Origin: Aaosphaeria pasadenensis | Lineage: Eukaryota; Ascomycota; Dothideomycetes; Pleosporales | DNA: 64,000 bases | NCBI GenBank assembly: GCA_022813625.1 | Contig: JAKLMB010000005.1 | Span: 372,001 to 436,000, forward strand | Reading direction: 5' to 3' | In this document: piece after piece, positions 33,572 to 44,477 of the stretch | Layout: each line of letters begins with the position of its first letter | Numbering within the stretch: position 1 is the first letter of the stretch | The notes under the pieces: generated by a model | The model's input: the letters and a program-made list of their open reading frames with translations, nothing else | What the model was told of the DNA's origin: nothing | Databases searched by the model: none | Program-made: the position numbers and the translations under genes

Positions 33572-36500
33572 ATGTCTCAACACAGTCTGTCGCTGAACTC
33601 CAGCGCGCTACTAGCCAACACATCCAACACATACACTATATCTGAGGTTACAACTTCAATATGGTCTCTGGCCTTTCTATGTAAGTCACTAGTCGTTATG
33701 TTACTTCTATTCGCTATTCTAACTTCAACTTTAGTCAGTTTCATACTAGGACCCACCGCGTGCGTAATCATCGGTCTCTGCAAACCCCCTGCACCGCCAG
33801 TTATATACGAACGGCCAGAACCGTCCTGGGATGAAGACATCAATGAAAAGCACTATTCTTCAAAGAACTCATCGACGGATATCAGCCCCGGCCATCAATC
33901 TCTCAATAATCTTCTTTGGCCAGTCGAATATGCGCCAGGCCAGTGCCCTTTACCAACCTTTTCCGATGTATATATGGGAAACACCGAGTCGCAGCCCACG
34001 CCCTACCACACACCCTATCACTGGCGTCTATGGCCTATGGAATTTGAGCCCCAACAGTGTGCGCCGTCGACGTTCGGTGAAATCTTGCTCGCCTATGAGA
34101 GATGGCTTTACCAATCTTTCTTGGAAGACATTAGTTCCTACTGGGAGCATTCCTTCATCGGGCGCACATGGAACGGCACCGCCCGCCTTCTAAAGAGTCT
34201 TGGAAGAATTGGGGTCTTGCTATATCTGATAACCAAATTGTCCATCGTTTACTATTTCACGATCTACCACAAAGCAATACTCATGGTTCTCGCGGCGCTG
34301 TTGCCAATATCTGCGTACCTGCTCGCTGGACGGATTCGACACTGGATCAACTCCGGGAACAGTCTGGTTTCCTATCTTCGGAACCGGGTCATCGCCATCA
34401 ATGACTTTGCGCTTCGACTTACCAACATATCTGAGTCCATAAGTCTCCAGAAAGAACAACTCGTCAGTCATGGAGATCTCTTCGGAACCATAACAAAGCG
34501 TATAGACGACGTTGAGAAGGCGGCAGAAAGGGAGCACGGCACAATGGTGAAGAGTCTTAACGAGTTTTGGGAGGAGGGAGAGAAGCGACTTGAGGAGCGA
34601 GTCGTAGAACTCAAATTGGATATCTCAGAGACCGCAGAGGAACAGATCGAAAGCCTGAAAAGACGTTTGAAGGAGTTCACAGAATCGAAAATCACGAGTG
34701 TGGGATATCGCCTTGATTCCATCCAAGAGGATACAGATCTCATGTTGGAGAAGGAGGGAAAAGAGCGAGGGAAGCTCCTTGATGCTGTCCAGAAAGCTCT
34801 ATATACCTTAGACGAACGTTTAAATGAGCAGATGGACACCATCGAGGGATTGGACCAGGGCCAGCAAGAGTTGCGCAAATCAGTGGACAAGCTGGAATTG
34901 GGGATCCTTACAAACCAAGCGATACCAACGGAAGAGCCTGAGGAATTTGGTGAAGGTCCCAGGAGTCCTGATGCAAGGTCTGAAAAGCCCGAAAACCCCG
35001 ATAATCTTGATAAAGAGTCTCAACGTTCTGGTGAAGGGTACGTGGATTTTGGCGAAGACTTCTTCGAGCCTGAAGAATCCGAAAACTCTGATGAGGACAA
35101 GAAATCTGAGATAATGGGTCCAATCACCGATGAGCGCTACTCCGAACTCCAGAGTTCGATTGAAAAGCTGGCGAGGCAAATGGAGTTGAAACAGCAAGAG
35201 GAAAGTCAAAGATTTGAGAAGGCTCTGTCCATTTCTACACAGCAGATCGCTAGACTGGAGCGCCAGAATGCCGAGTTAGAGAAACGACTCGAGGCTCAAG
35301 AAGACAAGAAGCGTACGTCTCAATCACCCAAACGTGACGCCGAAATCACTCAACTTCGGGATGAAGCTGGGCAGCTGGAGGAACGTCTCCTCACAAAACA
35401 AAGTGAAATCGAAGCCAGATTCGAAAAGAGAATGGCAGCCAACATCAAACAGGGCTCCCAAAATGATACAGACGCTGCCAAATTGGAGAAACGATTAGGC
35501 GATAAATGGAAAAAGGATATCGAGACGTGCAAAAAGGATATCGAAATCGCACACACTGCTGCCATTGATCGAATCAGAGAAGAGCATGAGAATTTCACAA
35601 CACAGACAACTGATACCCTCGAGGAGCTCCAAGAGTCTTTGCATGAGACAGACACCAACCGTGTCAATAGTCTTGTCGTAATGGATGAAAGTATCGAACT
35701 CCTCACAGGACGAATTGCGAGGTGCGAAACTATATCAGATGAAACTCAAAGCAAGGTCAAAGATACCTCCGAGTCACTAGCTCTTGCCACAACCAACATC
35801 GCGGATTTCCAAAAGACAGTAAGGGACGTCAGAGAATCGTTTGCTGCGATCGAAGCCCAAGTGGCCAAGAATGCAGAGATGGCACCGTCAGAGGGGCCGG
35901 AGTCTGTATCAAGTAAATCAGAATCACAGAGTGTCACCGATGTCCAAACACTCTCGCAGCGAATTGACACCTGCAGCCAAGACCTGGCGGACAATAAAGC
36001 AGCCTATGAGGAGCTGTTCAAGCTTGTGAACGAGAAGAACAAGGCTGAACCAGAGTTAAACAAAGCAGTTGATGATCTGAAGACTTCTTTGGCATCTTTA
36101 AAGGGCCAGATGGATGTTATGAAGACAAATATAGGGGAGAAGGCAGGCCGCGAAGATCTTTCTTTACTTCATCAGAATAAACTTTTGTACGAGGAGACAA
36201 CCAAGAAGATGGAAGACACCATCAAAAGTCTCCAAGGGTCCTTGGATTCCACCAACAAACACGTCGAATCTCTGAAAGACGAAGACACTCAGGTTCACCT
36301 GTCGGTTGAAACTTATCGACAATCCCAACTTGAGATGGCTGCCAAGGTCAAAGATCTGACCGAGCAAGTCAATCGCAAGATGAGAGCCGAACTCAAAGAT
36401 CTCAAAATCTCGATCAAGAGCAATTCAGAGATGATAGAATCTGTCCAGGAAGAGGTGGGCAGAATGGTCCAGCCTATAGATCTTCATGCACTAGTGGATT

Positions 36501-37945
36501 TCAAAGAACATACGGAGGCTTTCAACACAGAGACAGGGAAGCTTATCAGCAGCTATAAAGCAAAGTTTGAAGCCTTGAATAAGGCAATTGATTCCATTCA
36601 GCAAGAGATAAAGAGTAAAGCGGACGCTGAATCCGTCACTGCTCTTGACAATCGTCAAGCCCAGACAGATAGTTCTCAAGCTGAGATGAACAAGTCTGTT
36701 CATGAGTTGAAGGATTCTTTCGAAAAGGTCTCGAGTGTTGTGAGCTCTACTCAGACGGAGCAGGCTTCGTTATTGCTCCGTCTCAGTACGTCGGCAGATG
36801 ATTTGAAGACAATCACAACAAAGGTTGAATCTCTGGACCAACATATTCAATCTCACGTCAACGCCTTCATCACTCATGCTCATGAATTTGAGGAACGCAA
36901 GAGCAACGTAGACGAGTCCATCAGGTTGATCAAGATTGAACTTGAGTCAATCAAGAAGGCATCTAGTGCTCAAGAAACTGAACTTCGAAATCTCCGAAAT
37001 GAATTCGATGATGAGAAGCCCGACGACTCTAGTGATGAAAGCTCCGAGGAATCGACGACTTCTGCCGAGCAGTCTTCATTATACAAGAGTATGGACGACA
37101 AAATTACTGCTATAGAAACAAAGATTGAAACCGAATTGCTCCCGATAATACAAGATGCCAGCTTTTCATTTGAGTCACTAGACGAAGAGGTCAAACTATT
37201 CAAGGAGGCCACCGAAAGCAGCCAGAAGAAATTCGTCCAAACAATTCAAGGTGGAATCTTCCAAAAGAAAGAATTCCAAGAGGGATTTAAGGCGCGACTA
37301 GAAGGCGTGGCACCCAATGACCATGCTACTGCATTCCAGGCTTTCTCCAACTCGATGTTCCATGCAATCAACTCCCACGAAGATCGCCTGCATCGAGCAT
37401 TTCCAGGCCCTCGGAAGACCACGGAGATCCAGAAAAGCTTGGGGGCTCCCACTAGAGAAAAAGCACAGGATGAACAAGCTGGTAATATTGCACCCCAAAA
37501 AGGATACAACTCTTATGGACCTGAGATGATGCAAGATCCCCATACACTCCGTAGTCCGAATTCATTCAATGGTTCTCTGCAACCATCTCCAAATATCATG
37601 GGCCCGCACCCGCCAACTCATCCAGGACAATATATGCAGCAGCACGGTCCAAATATCCCACGAAGCGCCGATTCTCAACGAGGTCATCCACCTTCAAATT
37701 CCAGGGGAAGACAGAGGAATAGGCCAAGGAAGAACCCGCAAACGCAAGCTGGAAGCATACAAACTCGACAGAGCCAAAATGTAATCTCACAATCTCCTGC
37801 AATGTCACAGTCTCCGGCGATGTCACCTTCTCCGGCAATGTTGCCGTCGCCCGTTGTCTCACAGCCACCTGGACTGAATCCCGCTACTCCAGAATTCCAA
37901 CCATCCAGCTTCGCCCCGGATCAGTATCCCCCAGGCCCCAGCTAA
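33572..37945 (+). CDS. Large membrane-anchored coiled-coil protein
   Basis: Intronless, 1,457 aa from the ATG at 33572 (context GAGACCATGTC). Two long hydrophobic stretches: about residues 38-70 (VVMLLLFAILTSTLVSFILG) and about 212-250 (VLLYLITKLSIVYYF, then ILMVLAALLPISAYLLAG). Between them is a loop of about 140 residues with two similar WP(V/M)E-(Y/F)-(A/E)P segments (LLWPVEYAPGQCPLPTF and RLWPMEFEPQQCAPSTF), an internal duplication. From about 280 to 1270 the protein is almost continuous coiled coil (Lys/Glu/Gln/Leu-rich, many heptads). The C-terminal 180 residues are Pro/Gln/Ser-rich with SPAM repeats. Architecture suggests a long tether from a membrane into the cytosol, or an organisational scaffold. 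No known family recognised. Confidence 0.8.
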   Translation: MSQHSLSLNSSALLANTSNTYTISEVTTSIWSLAFLCKSLVVMLLLFAILTSTLVSFILGPTACVIIGLCKPPAPPVIYERPEPSWDEDINEKHYSSKNSSTDISPGHQSLNNLLWPVEYAPGQCPLPTFSDVYMGNTESQPTPYHTPYHWRLWPMEFEPQQCAPSTFGEILLAYERWLYQSFLEDISSYWEHSFIGRTWNGTARLLKSLGRIGVLLYLITKLSIVYYFTIYHKAILMVLAALLPISAYLLAGRIRHWINSGNSLVSYLRNRVIAINDFALRLTNISESISLQKEQLVSHGDLFGTITKRIDDVEKAAEREHGTMVKSLNEFWEEGEKRLEERVVELKLDISETAEEQIESLKRRLKEFTESKITSVGYRLDSIQEDTDLMLEKEGKERGKLLDAVQKALYTLDERLNEQMDTIEGLDQGQQELRKSVDKLELGILTNQAIPTEEPEEFGEGPRSPDARSEKPENPDNLDKESQRSGEGYVDFGEDFFEPEESENSDEDKKSEIMGPITDERYSELQSSIEKLARQMELKQQEESQRFEKALSISTQQIARLERQNAELEKRLEAQEDKKRTSQSPKRDAEITQLRDEAGQLEERLLTKQSEIEARFEKRMAANIKQGSQNDTDAAKLEKRLGDKWKKDIETCKKDIEIAHTAAIDRIREEHENFTTQTTDTLEELQESLHETDTNRVNSLVVMDESIELLTGRIARCETISDETQSKVKDTSESLALATTNIADFQKTVRDVRESFAAIEAQVAKNAEMAPSEGPESVSSKSESQSVTDVQTLSQRIDTCSQDLADNKAAYEELFKLVNEKNKAEPELNKAVDDLKTSLASLKGQMDVMKTNIGEKAGREDLSLLHQNKLLYEETTKKMEDTIKSLQGSLDSTNKHVESLKDEDTQVHLSVETYRQSQLEMAAKVKDLTEQVNRKMRAELKDLKISIKSNSEMIESVQEEVGRMVQPIDLHALVDFKEHTEAFNTETGKLISSYKAKFEALNKAIDSIQQEIKSKADAESVTALDNRQAQTDSSQAEMNKSVHELKDSFEKVSSVVSSTQTEQASLLLRLSTSADDLKTITTKVESLDQHIQSHVNAFITHAHEFEERKSNVDESIRLIKIELESIKKASSAQETELRNLRNEFDDEKPDDSSDESSEESTTSAEQSSLYKSMDDKITAIETKIETELLPIIQDASFSFESLDEEVKLFKEATESSQKKFVQTIQGGIFQKKEFQEGFKARLEGVAPNDHATAFQAFSNSMFHAINSHEDRLHRAFPGPRKTTEIQKSLGAPTREKAQDEQAGNIAPQKGYNSYGPEMMQDPHTLRSPNSFNGSLQPSPNIMGPHPPTHPGQYMQQHGPNIPRSADSQRGHPPSNSRGRQRNRPRKNPQTQAGSIQTRQSQNVISQSPAMSQSPAMSPSPAMLPSPVVSQPPGLNPATPEFQPSSFAPDQYPPGPS

Positions 37946-38595
37946 GCAACTAACAGTACAACGGGTATCTGACACGCTAGTGGAGGTTTAATAGCAGCCA
38001 ACTGTACAACCTTTTTTTATTGTTAATGCATGCTACACTTACATGCTGATTTCTATTTTGATATTCCTGCGTTTGATTTTGCCCTCTAGTAACTGTAGTA
38101 AAGTGGACCAACCACTGCTTTACAAATAGATGCTGACCAACTAAATTTCATTGTAACATGCGTTTCTATTATTAGATGGCATTTCACCTTCCTTTGTGAT
38201 TTCATACTTGCTGTGTATCTACGTATCTAAATGTGTGCCAAGCCCAAGCTTCCCTACTAATAATTCCACCAACTCTTAATTCCAGCTGATTGCGGTCATT
38301 CAGAGAGTAAACGATTGATTTCATTTCAAGTGAATTTACTCTTGTACTGTTGGCAATGACGTACCAGTCATGTGTAGTTTTCAAAGAAGGGTTATAAACA
38401 ACGCAAAATAGGAACAAAGTTCGTTACAGTTTACTAATTCATTGATTATACAATGCTCTTTTCTTGAATAAATAGTTTACTATTGCCTTGATGCTTTATG
38501 ATGGGCTCTGAGCGTCAATTTTCCGATCATACCATCCTCAACTTCTGTGCATCTACAGTCTTGAGGTCAGACTTGATCACAAGGCTCAAGTCAAT
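37946..38595. other. Intergenic region, AT-rich, nothing recognised
   Basis: 650 bp; 3' end of the coiled-coil gene and promoter of the next gene. Confidence 0.6.
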
Positions 38596-39579
38596 ATGCC
38601 TTTCTATACTAATATCGTAAAGTGTATCCATAGCAAGTTCACGAAATTCATGGATCGAACAGTCCTCCTAGCCACTCTCACCAGTTCTTTCATACTCTAC
38701 CATTTCGTCGTCGGTTCACGTGGAGAGTCCTGTCCATCGAAATTCGTTGCAAATGTCAACCTCAACCAGTCCGAGGCGTACATGATGGTACCCAAAGACA
38801 CGCACGGCTGCATTCTCGATCCAATCAACAACATCTCAAGGAGTGAGGTGCGCGGTGGGAAAGGTCTGCCTTCTTACTTCATCATTGAGCCAGCGAACAG
38901 CATTCCAGAGTGTGAAGCTTCACACAGCTCTGAATGTGCCGAGACCTTCAAGACTATTATTCTAGTCGGAAGTGACTTCTGTCCGCTCTCAAACATCTAC
39001 AAAGAAAACAAATTTTATATCCACTATGATTTGAAGGACATGTACGACCTTATCATTCTGAACATATTCCAGGCCCTAGTAATGATAGCGCTTGTAGAAT
39101 GCTTCCGACGTCGTGAAGCCTCTAGAGTTTATCAATTCTGCCAAGAGATGTTCCAAGATAATGCGGAGCGTGGAAATGAGATCAAGGAAGTCGACACTAA
39201 GCTTCGGAAATGGATACAATTTTTCGACAAAAAGACTGATAATTCTGATGAGCAGTCCAAGAAACTTGAATATGATATTGCATCACTACAGGCTGAAGTG
39301 CGCATGCAGAATGTGGAAGAGATCAGATGTCAAGCTAGCAAGACTGCCCGATGGATTGAAGGCCTCATAAAAGGTGAGAAGGAACTTAAGCAGGTTAAGT
39401 TTCTTCAAGTATGCTTGGGTGAGCATGAAGATGACATCAAAAGGCTTACAAGTGAGCTAGAAGCTCTGAAAAAAAAATCAAGAACAGAACTGAATAAATA
39501 TATCGATGTTGTACGTAAGGATCTACTGAGAAAGTGTAATTATACAGTTCAAACTAATGCTTCTAGCTTCAAGTTATGA
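38596..39579 (+). CDS. Membrane protein with lumenal Cys-rich loop and cytosolic coiled coil
   Basis: Intronless, 327 aa. First membrane segment at about residues 22-40 (TVLLATLTSSFILYHFVVG), then a 110-residue loop with six cysteines (46, 72, 106, 114, 129 and neighbouring pattern) and two sequons, then a second membrane segment at about 150-170 (DLIILNIFQALVMIALVEC). Residues 175-315 are coiled coil rich in Lys/Glu. The plan (two membrane segments, loop, long C-terminal coil) is the same as in the 1,457-aa protein just upstream on the same strand, though overall sequence is not obviously similar. No known family recognised; a partner role is an inference from topology and position. Confidence 0.7.
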   Translation: MPFYTNIVKCIHSKFTKFMDRTVLLATLTSSFILYHFVVGSRGESCPSKFVANVNLNQSEAYMMVPKDTHGCILDPINNISRSEVRGGKGLPSYFIIEPANSIPECEASHSSECAETFKTIILVGSDFCPLSNIYKENKFYIHYDLKDMYDLIILNIFQALVMIALVECFRRREASRVYQFCQEMFQDNAERGNEIKEVDTKLRKWIQFFDKKTDNSDEQSKKLEYDIASLQAEVRMQNVEEIRCQASKTARWIEGLIKGEKELKQVKFLQVCLGEHEDDIKRLTSELEALKKKSRTELNKYIDVVRKDLLRKCNYTVQTNASSFKL

Positions 39580-39656
39580 TCCTAGTGAGCTAGGACAGGC
39601 CACCAGGCATCGAGTGCCAATTACACGTTTTTTGGTTTGATGTCGTGATAACCTGT

Positions 39657-41285
39657 TTATAGCCTCCAACGAAATTCCGGATGCTTCCATTCTAGATCTT
39701 GAGCTTCTTGTAAACTGTGACCACTTAACACCTGATCCACGTCCACTAGCTCCCTCCGCTGATTGTCGCGCTTCATCCAGATCTCCAGCAGCACAGCGAT
39801 GACGACAATTATTCCAGCAGCCGCCAAATTTAGCCCATTGCCAATCTTATAATTCGGCCCGTCGAACGGTAAGTAGCTCCAAGTAGCGATAAGTCCACCA
39901 ATATTTCCCAGCATAACATTGAAACCAATGGCTGAGGAGCGGGCGGTGTCTGAGTTCACATTCGCAGATACCTGTGCATTGCAAAGAGCACCAAATGCGA
40001 ATGAGCCAGCAGCACCCACGAATGTCGCACCGTATCGAAGCGATGTTGCAGTGCTGGGACTACCCAGGAACATGGCATAGCCAATTCCTGTGATCACAGC
40101 GCCCACTAGCATTACCACGTTTCTCCGATCGAATCGCCAAGCAATACCGCAAAAGAATAGTGTAAAGACGGCGCCAACGATAAAAGGAGGGACTGAGTAG
40201 AGTTGTTGAGATATGACGGTGTTATGCGGATATATCGTGCGAACAACAGTAGGCGTAAAGAAAGAGATTCCCTAAGCAACATTAGCAATCATTCTTGTAG
40301 TTTTATTCTACTGAGAAACCTACCTGCACTGTGATGTTGATGAGTAACAGAATACAGGCGGTAGACAAGGTGACAGGATTGGCAATGCCACGAATAATTT
40401 TCATGCGATCAAAGCCGTCCAAAACCTCCGTGGCTGCTACCCGCTCGCGTTTGATGCGTGCAAGAGCGAGGTCCTTCTCATCCTGGGACAACCATCGAGC
40501 AGTCTCCGGGCGATCTGTTAGTGTAAAGAAAGCAATAAGGGAGCAGCCGACAGTAATAATGCCTTCGATCGAGAAGATCATTTGCCATCCACGAGTGCTT
40601 CCGAAATGATCTAATCGCAGAATTCCTGACGCTAGCAGGCCACTGAAAGCGCCCGAAAGTGGCCCCATGACAATGTAGAGAGACAATCGGAATGCGAGTT
40701 CGTTACGAGGATACCAACGAGAAAGGTAGTAAGCAATTCCGGGCAGCAAGCCTGACTCAAATACACCAAGTAGAAATCGGATTCCACATGCTGTTTTCAA
40801 GTCTCGTACAAAGGCGAAGCAGATAGTCAAAATACCGAAGACGACTGAAATTCCAGGAAGAAACCAACCTGGACCTATCCATTTGCAAGCCATATTGGAT
40901 GGTATCTCGAAGATTATGTATGCGATGTAAAATACGGAGAGAACAAGATTGTAATCATAGCCTTTCAAACCAAGCTCTCTCTCGAATCCTGCCAGCCGTG
41001 CGTTTCCTTTTATGCTGTAAGTAAATGAGATATGAATTTCACGCAAAACTTACCAATGTTAACTCTATCGATGAAGCACAGAGCATAGAGAAGAGCTACT
41101 GTAGGAATAACGTAAAGATCGATCTTCCAACGAAGTCGTGCTTCGGCTTTGCGGTCCGTACTGGTATCAGTAGTTAATCCATGCGATGCGGCTATGGTCT
41201 TTTCTTCTTCTTCGCCATAGCTTTCGATGTGTTGCACTCTGGCTTCTTCAACTGACGACTTCTTTTTTGTTCGGAAATCAGACAT
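39657..41285 (-). CDS. MFS permease of the allantoate/anion:cation symporter family (Dal5-like)
   Basis: Exons 41054-41285, 40324-41006 and 39657-40271 encode 509 aa. Helix 1 has LYALCFIDRVNIGNARLAGFE, rebuilt by the first splice and typical of Dal5/Tna1-type permeases. GIRFLLGVFESGLLPGIAYYLSRWYPRNELAFR is the family signature in the first half, and DRPETARWL marks the central loop. Twelve membrane segments are expected. The family takes up organic anions such as allantoate, nicotinate or carboxylates by H+ symport. It lies downstream of, and on the same strand as, the Zn2Cys6 regulator (314 bp between them), so it may import the substrate of the nearby P450 and epoxide hydrolase. Confidence 0.92.
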
Positions 41286-41599
41286 TGTTTGTGAGGCTAA
41301 ATCTGGTAATGTACAAGCTTCACTGGCAGAACGTGTTTCAAATACGACGAAAAAAAAAGCAGGTAGCACTATGTGCGCGAGCCTGAATTAATATTCTGAC
41401 GACTACGCAAGTAAATACCTCACAGGTTTCCGTCTTTAAATCTGGGGAACAGACTGGGGAAATCTTGGTGTCCGGAACAATAGTGTGGGAAGTATGGAGG
41501 TGGCGGGAAGCGTGATCCCGATTGGTCAAACGGAGCCGATGAAATCCCCTTCCAACACCAGAGGTGCAGAGATCTAAGCAGATCTGATATCGGCAGTTG
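41286..41599. other. Promoter region of the MFS permease
   Basis: 314 bp between the regulator's stop codon and the permease start; no further gene. Confidence 0.6.
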
Positions 41600-43939
41600 T
41601 TAAAAAGGGAACAAGTTGAAATCGTCCTGTAAAAGATCGATATCCGTGCAGTGAGCAAAGAAATCATCAGCTGTTTCGATGATGAGATCGGACATGGATC
41701 CCATTGCAAGGTCAGAGGAGAAGCAGACCTGGTTCAAGTCCTCCGCGTCTAAACTTGAGCCTATTACTGGGCCAGTGGTCCCCATTTGATGACTTCCGTC
41801 GTTGATGCTTTCTACTTCGTTGGCTTCCAATGCCTTCAATTAGTTGCGATCTTGTATGGGGTTTGGTTACTACGTACCAAGAATATCATATCCTTGAATG
41901 TATTGCTTCATACAATTCCTCCCTTTCCAACTTATAAGACTCGATCCGCCCACCGTCCGAAGAGCGTCAAGGCTTTGCTGCATGGATCTTCGAATATCTT
42001 TCGCATTAATGCATTCTTTAAGTTTCGGAAATCGAAGAAGGAAAATCATGGCGCCTAGGAGGTGTAGGCTTGTACTAAAAACTTGCTTCTTTCAGCATAA
42101 TATGTAGGTCGAAGAGATCATTCCCATGTACCAGAGTAATTTGCAGTCCACCATGCAGCATAGCGGTTGATAAACGTTGAGTCGTTTTCGATGACCGAGG
42201 TGAATATGCCTTGAAGTTCCATGGCACTTCGAGCGTCATGGGAGAGAGCGCTAATAGCGCCGTCCCAGATTGGTTCTGGAATCGCTTCATCATCGGCCAG
42301 CGCGAAATCAGCTAGAAATCTTGAAAGAACAGCTTTGTTGATGGACATGGCAACTCGATGATAATATATCGATAGTATTATGTCAAAGCGCTTTCGATTG
42401 CAATACTCTGGCCCTTGATCTATGAAGCTTGACGCTTTCACTATAGAGAAGGACCCTAAATTGCTATGCCAGGCTGAGAGCCGCAACAGAAGCCGAGTTC
42501 TGGCTACTATCAAATCATCAAGGCATATGGAGTCGGTTGATATGTTGAAATCATACAATCTTTCCAGGACCTCATATATAATAGAACAGAGAGATCTTTT
42601 GTTTTGTAAGAGCGACAGCGAGTATTGTTAGGGTGGCACTTACACCTTGTGGCAAAAGAATTGAACGCTGTCGACACAATCCGGACTTTGAGGTAGATTA
42701 GTGATGCTAAACGGCCGTATTGCCTCGATCCGATTGTAATGCTCGGGAATCATTGCAGGTCGTCCCAAGGACAGAGTAAGAATACTGCATCTCCTCAGTA
42801 TATCATCAAAATAAGTTAGCTCAGACTTACCGGTCTTGTAATAGCACTCCAAACCAGATACATTTACGTTGTTCTTTGTCCTCTTCGTTGGAAGCACGAT
42901 AAGATGATGGTGCATGAAGACCTAATTGAAAAGCAGCTTTGACGCTCAAAGCATGGTAAGTCCAGCTTGATACTGATCTTTGATGGTTTTGTTGGAAGAT
43001 CGTGAGTAGAAGGAAGATTTGTACTGGAAGTTCGATTAGGCTTTCGTGAACAAACAGTGCGAAATTAAGTTTTCTCACCCAACTCTACACTGGTCTTTCT
43101 GATCGTCAACGTGTCTAAAAGGGTTACAGCACATCTATAGAAGATTTCAGACTCAGGTTTGCCAAGCGAGCTTGACGCATGGGCCCATATTATGTTGAGC
43201 AGGACACGAAGGGTTCGACGGACTTGTGCAGGACGCATTTGTCGTGCTTGATGATAATCCGATAACAAAGATGCCTTGTTAACGTATGGGAAAACAAGAT
43301 TGATGGAAGAGAAGAAAGTGTCAAAGAGCGATAGAGCATATTGCTCATCTGGCATTCCGTAAGGGTCAAAGGCCGAATACGGAACTGGTGGTTGTTCGTT
43401 TCTCGGGAGCTCATCTTGTTGTTCGCTTGTCCATGTTCGAAGTAAGGCTTGTTTATTTGGGAACTTTGCTCTAGCAATTTGAGCAAATGCATTTGATAGG
43501 GCTCCGAAGTGGGTATGGTTCGAACTAGGGCCGAAGAATCCTGTGTCTCGAGGTGCATCATGGCCGAATGCATCCGTTGCGAGCGTATCCACAGCAGATT
43601 CTTCATCGACTGGGAGCGACGGCGGAGGGATGTCACAACCTTTTCCTTCAATAATGCTCGGGACTATCATGTTTACCCTTTTTGACTTTTGGGAGGGGGT
43701 TATACCCGCTCCGTTCGTTTTGGGTGGACTTTCATACAGGCAGTTTACCTGCAGGCGTCCACAAGAGGTACAGCTTGGTCGGAGGCCATCACACTGGTTC
43801 AATCAAAATCAATGTCTCACAAGTGGTGGGAATATGAATACTGTCCAGAGTATGTTGAATGGCTTACTTTAATTTTACGAGCCCTGCACTGAGTGCAGGC
43901 TAACTCGACTCTCCTTCGTTTTATGGGACTTGAAGCCAT
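41600..43939 (-). CDS. Zn2Cys6 fungal-specific transcription factor
   Basis: Seven exons: 43868-43939, 43079-43793, 42831-43023, 42644-42790, 42132-42559, 41878-42054 and 41600-41823, 651 aa, all junctions in frame. The binuclear zinc cluster is complete only after the first splice: Cys15, 18, 25, 32, 35 and 42 with the spacing C-x2-C-x6-C-x6-C-x2-C-x6-C, preceded by basic KRRR. A 170-residue linker follows. The fungal transcription-factor homology domain covers about residues 175-420 (for example YALSLFDTFFSSINLVFPYVNK, and LSLGRPAMIP made by the third splice). Exon 6 ends the helical region (MIFLLRFPKLKECI). The acidic C terminus (DFFAHCTDIDLLQDDFNLFPF) looks like an activation domain. Nuclear regulator, probably of the adjacent P450, hydrolase and permease. 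Confidence 0.9.
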
Positions 43940-44477
43940 GGACTACCGAGAAACCAAAAGCCTTTCTATTACAGACAGCTACTGCTGCATAGCGTCGTAG
44001 ATATATGTGTTCTAAATTTTCGAGAATGGTTATGTCTCAATGATCACCAAATTAGCGTCTTGTCATGAGTGGCCGGCCGGGTGGTATTAAATGCGTACAT
44101 CGTTCACGTCGTGGTCAATGAGAGTCTCTCTGGAGATGCAACATTCGATTCTCAATAATGCTTCGGTCGCTTTTGCGAACGTCGCGCTCGTCTCATGAAA
44201 ACTCTCTTATGGTAGTGATGGTGTATCCTGTCACGCTTGGGCGCCTGGCATCCATAGCATCCATTAGGAGCCATGATGCGGGGAAGCGGAGCCAATCGGG
44301 AAAACGCTTCCCGTGAATTATGGACAATCCGGGATCTCCGCAAGCACTAGTTGTCGCAGATCAATTCATCAGAGTAATCAATCCTATTTTAAATTGATGT
44401 AGGTCCGAAACTCAAGGCATAGAAAAACCGATATCCCCGAATGCTTTGCTTTGAACAGCGACGTTTTGTTGTGCAAG
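43940..44477. promoter_or_regulatory. Shared divergent promoter of the Zn2Cys6 regulator and the P450
   Basis: 538 bp between the two divergent start codons. Zn2Cys6 proteins usually bind CGG triplets; I could not single out a convincing pair by eye. Both genes could be controlled from here. Confidence 0.5.
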
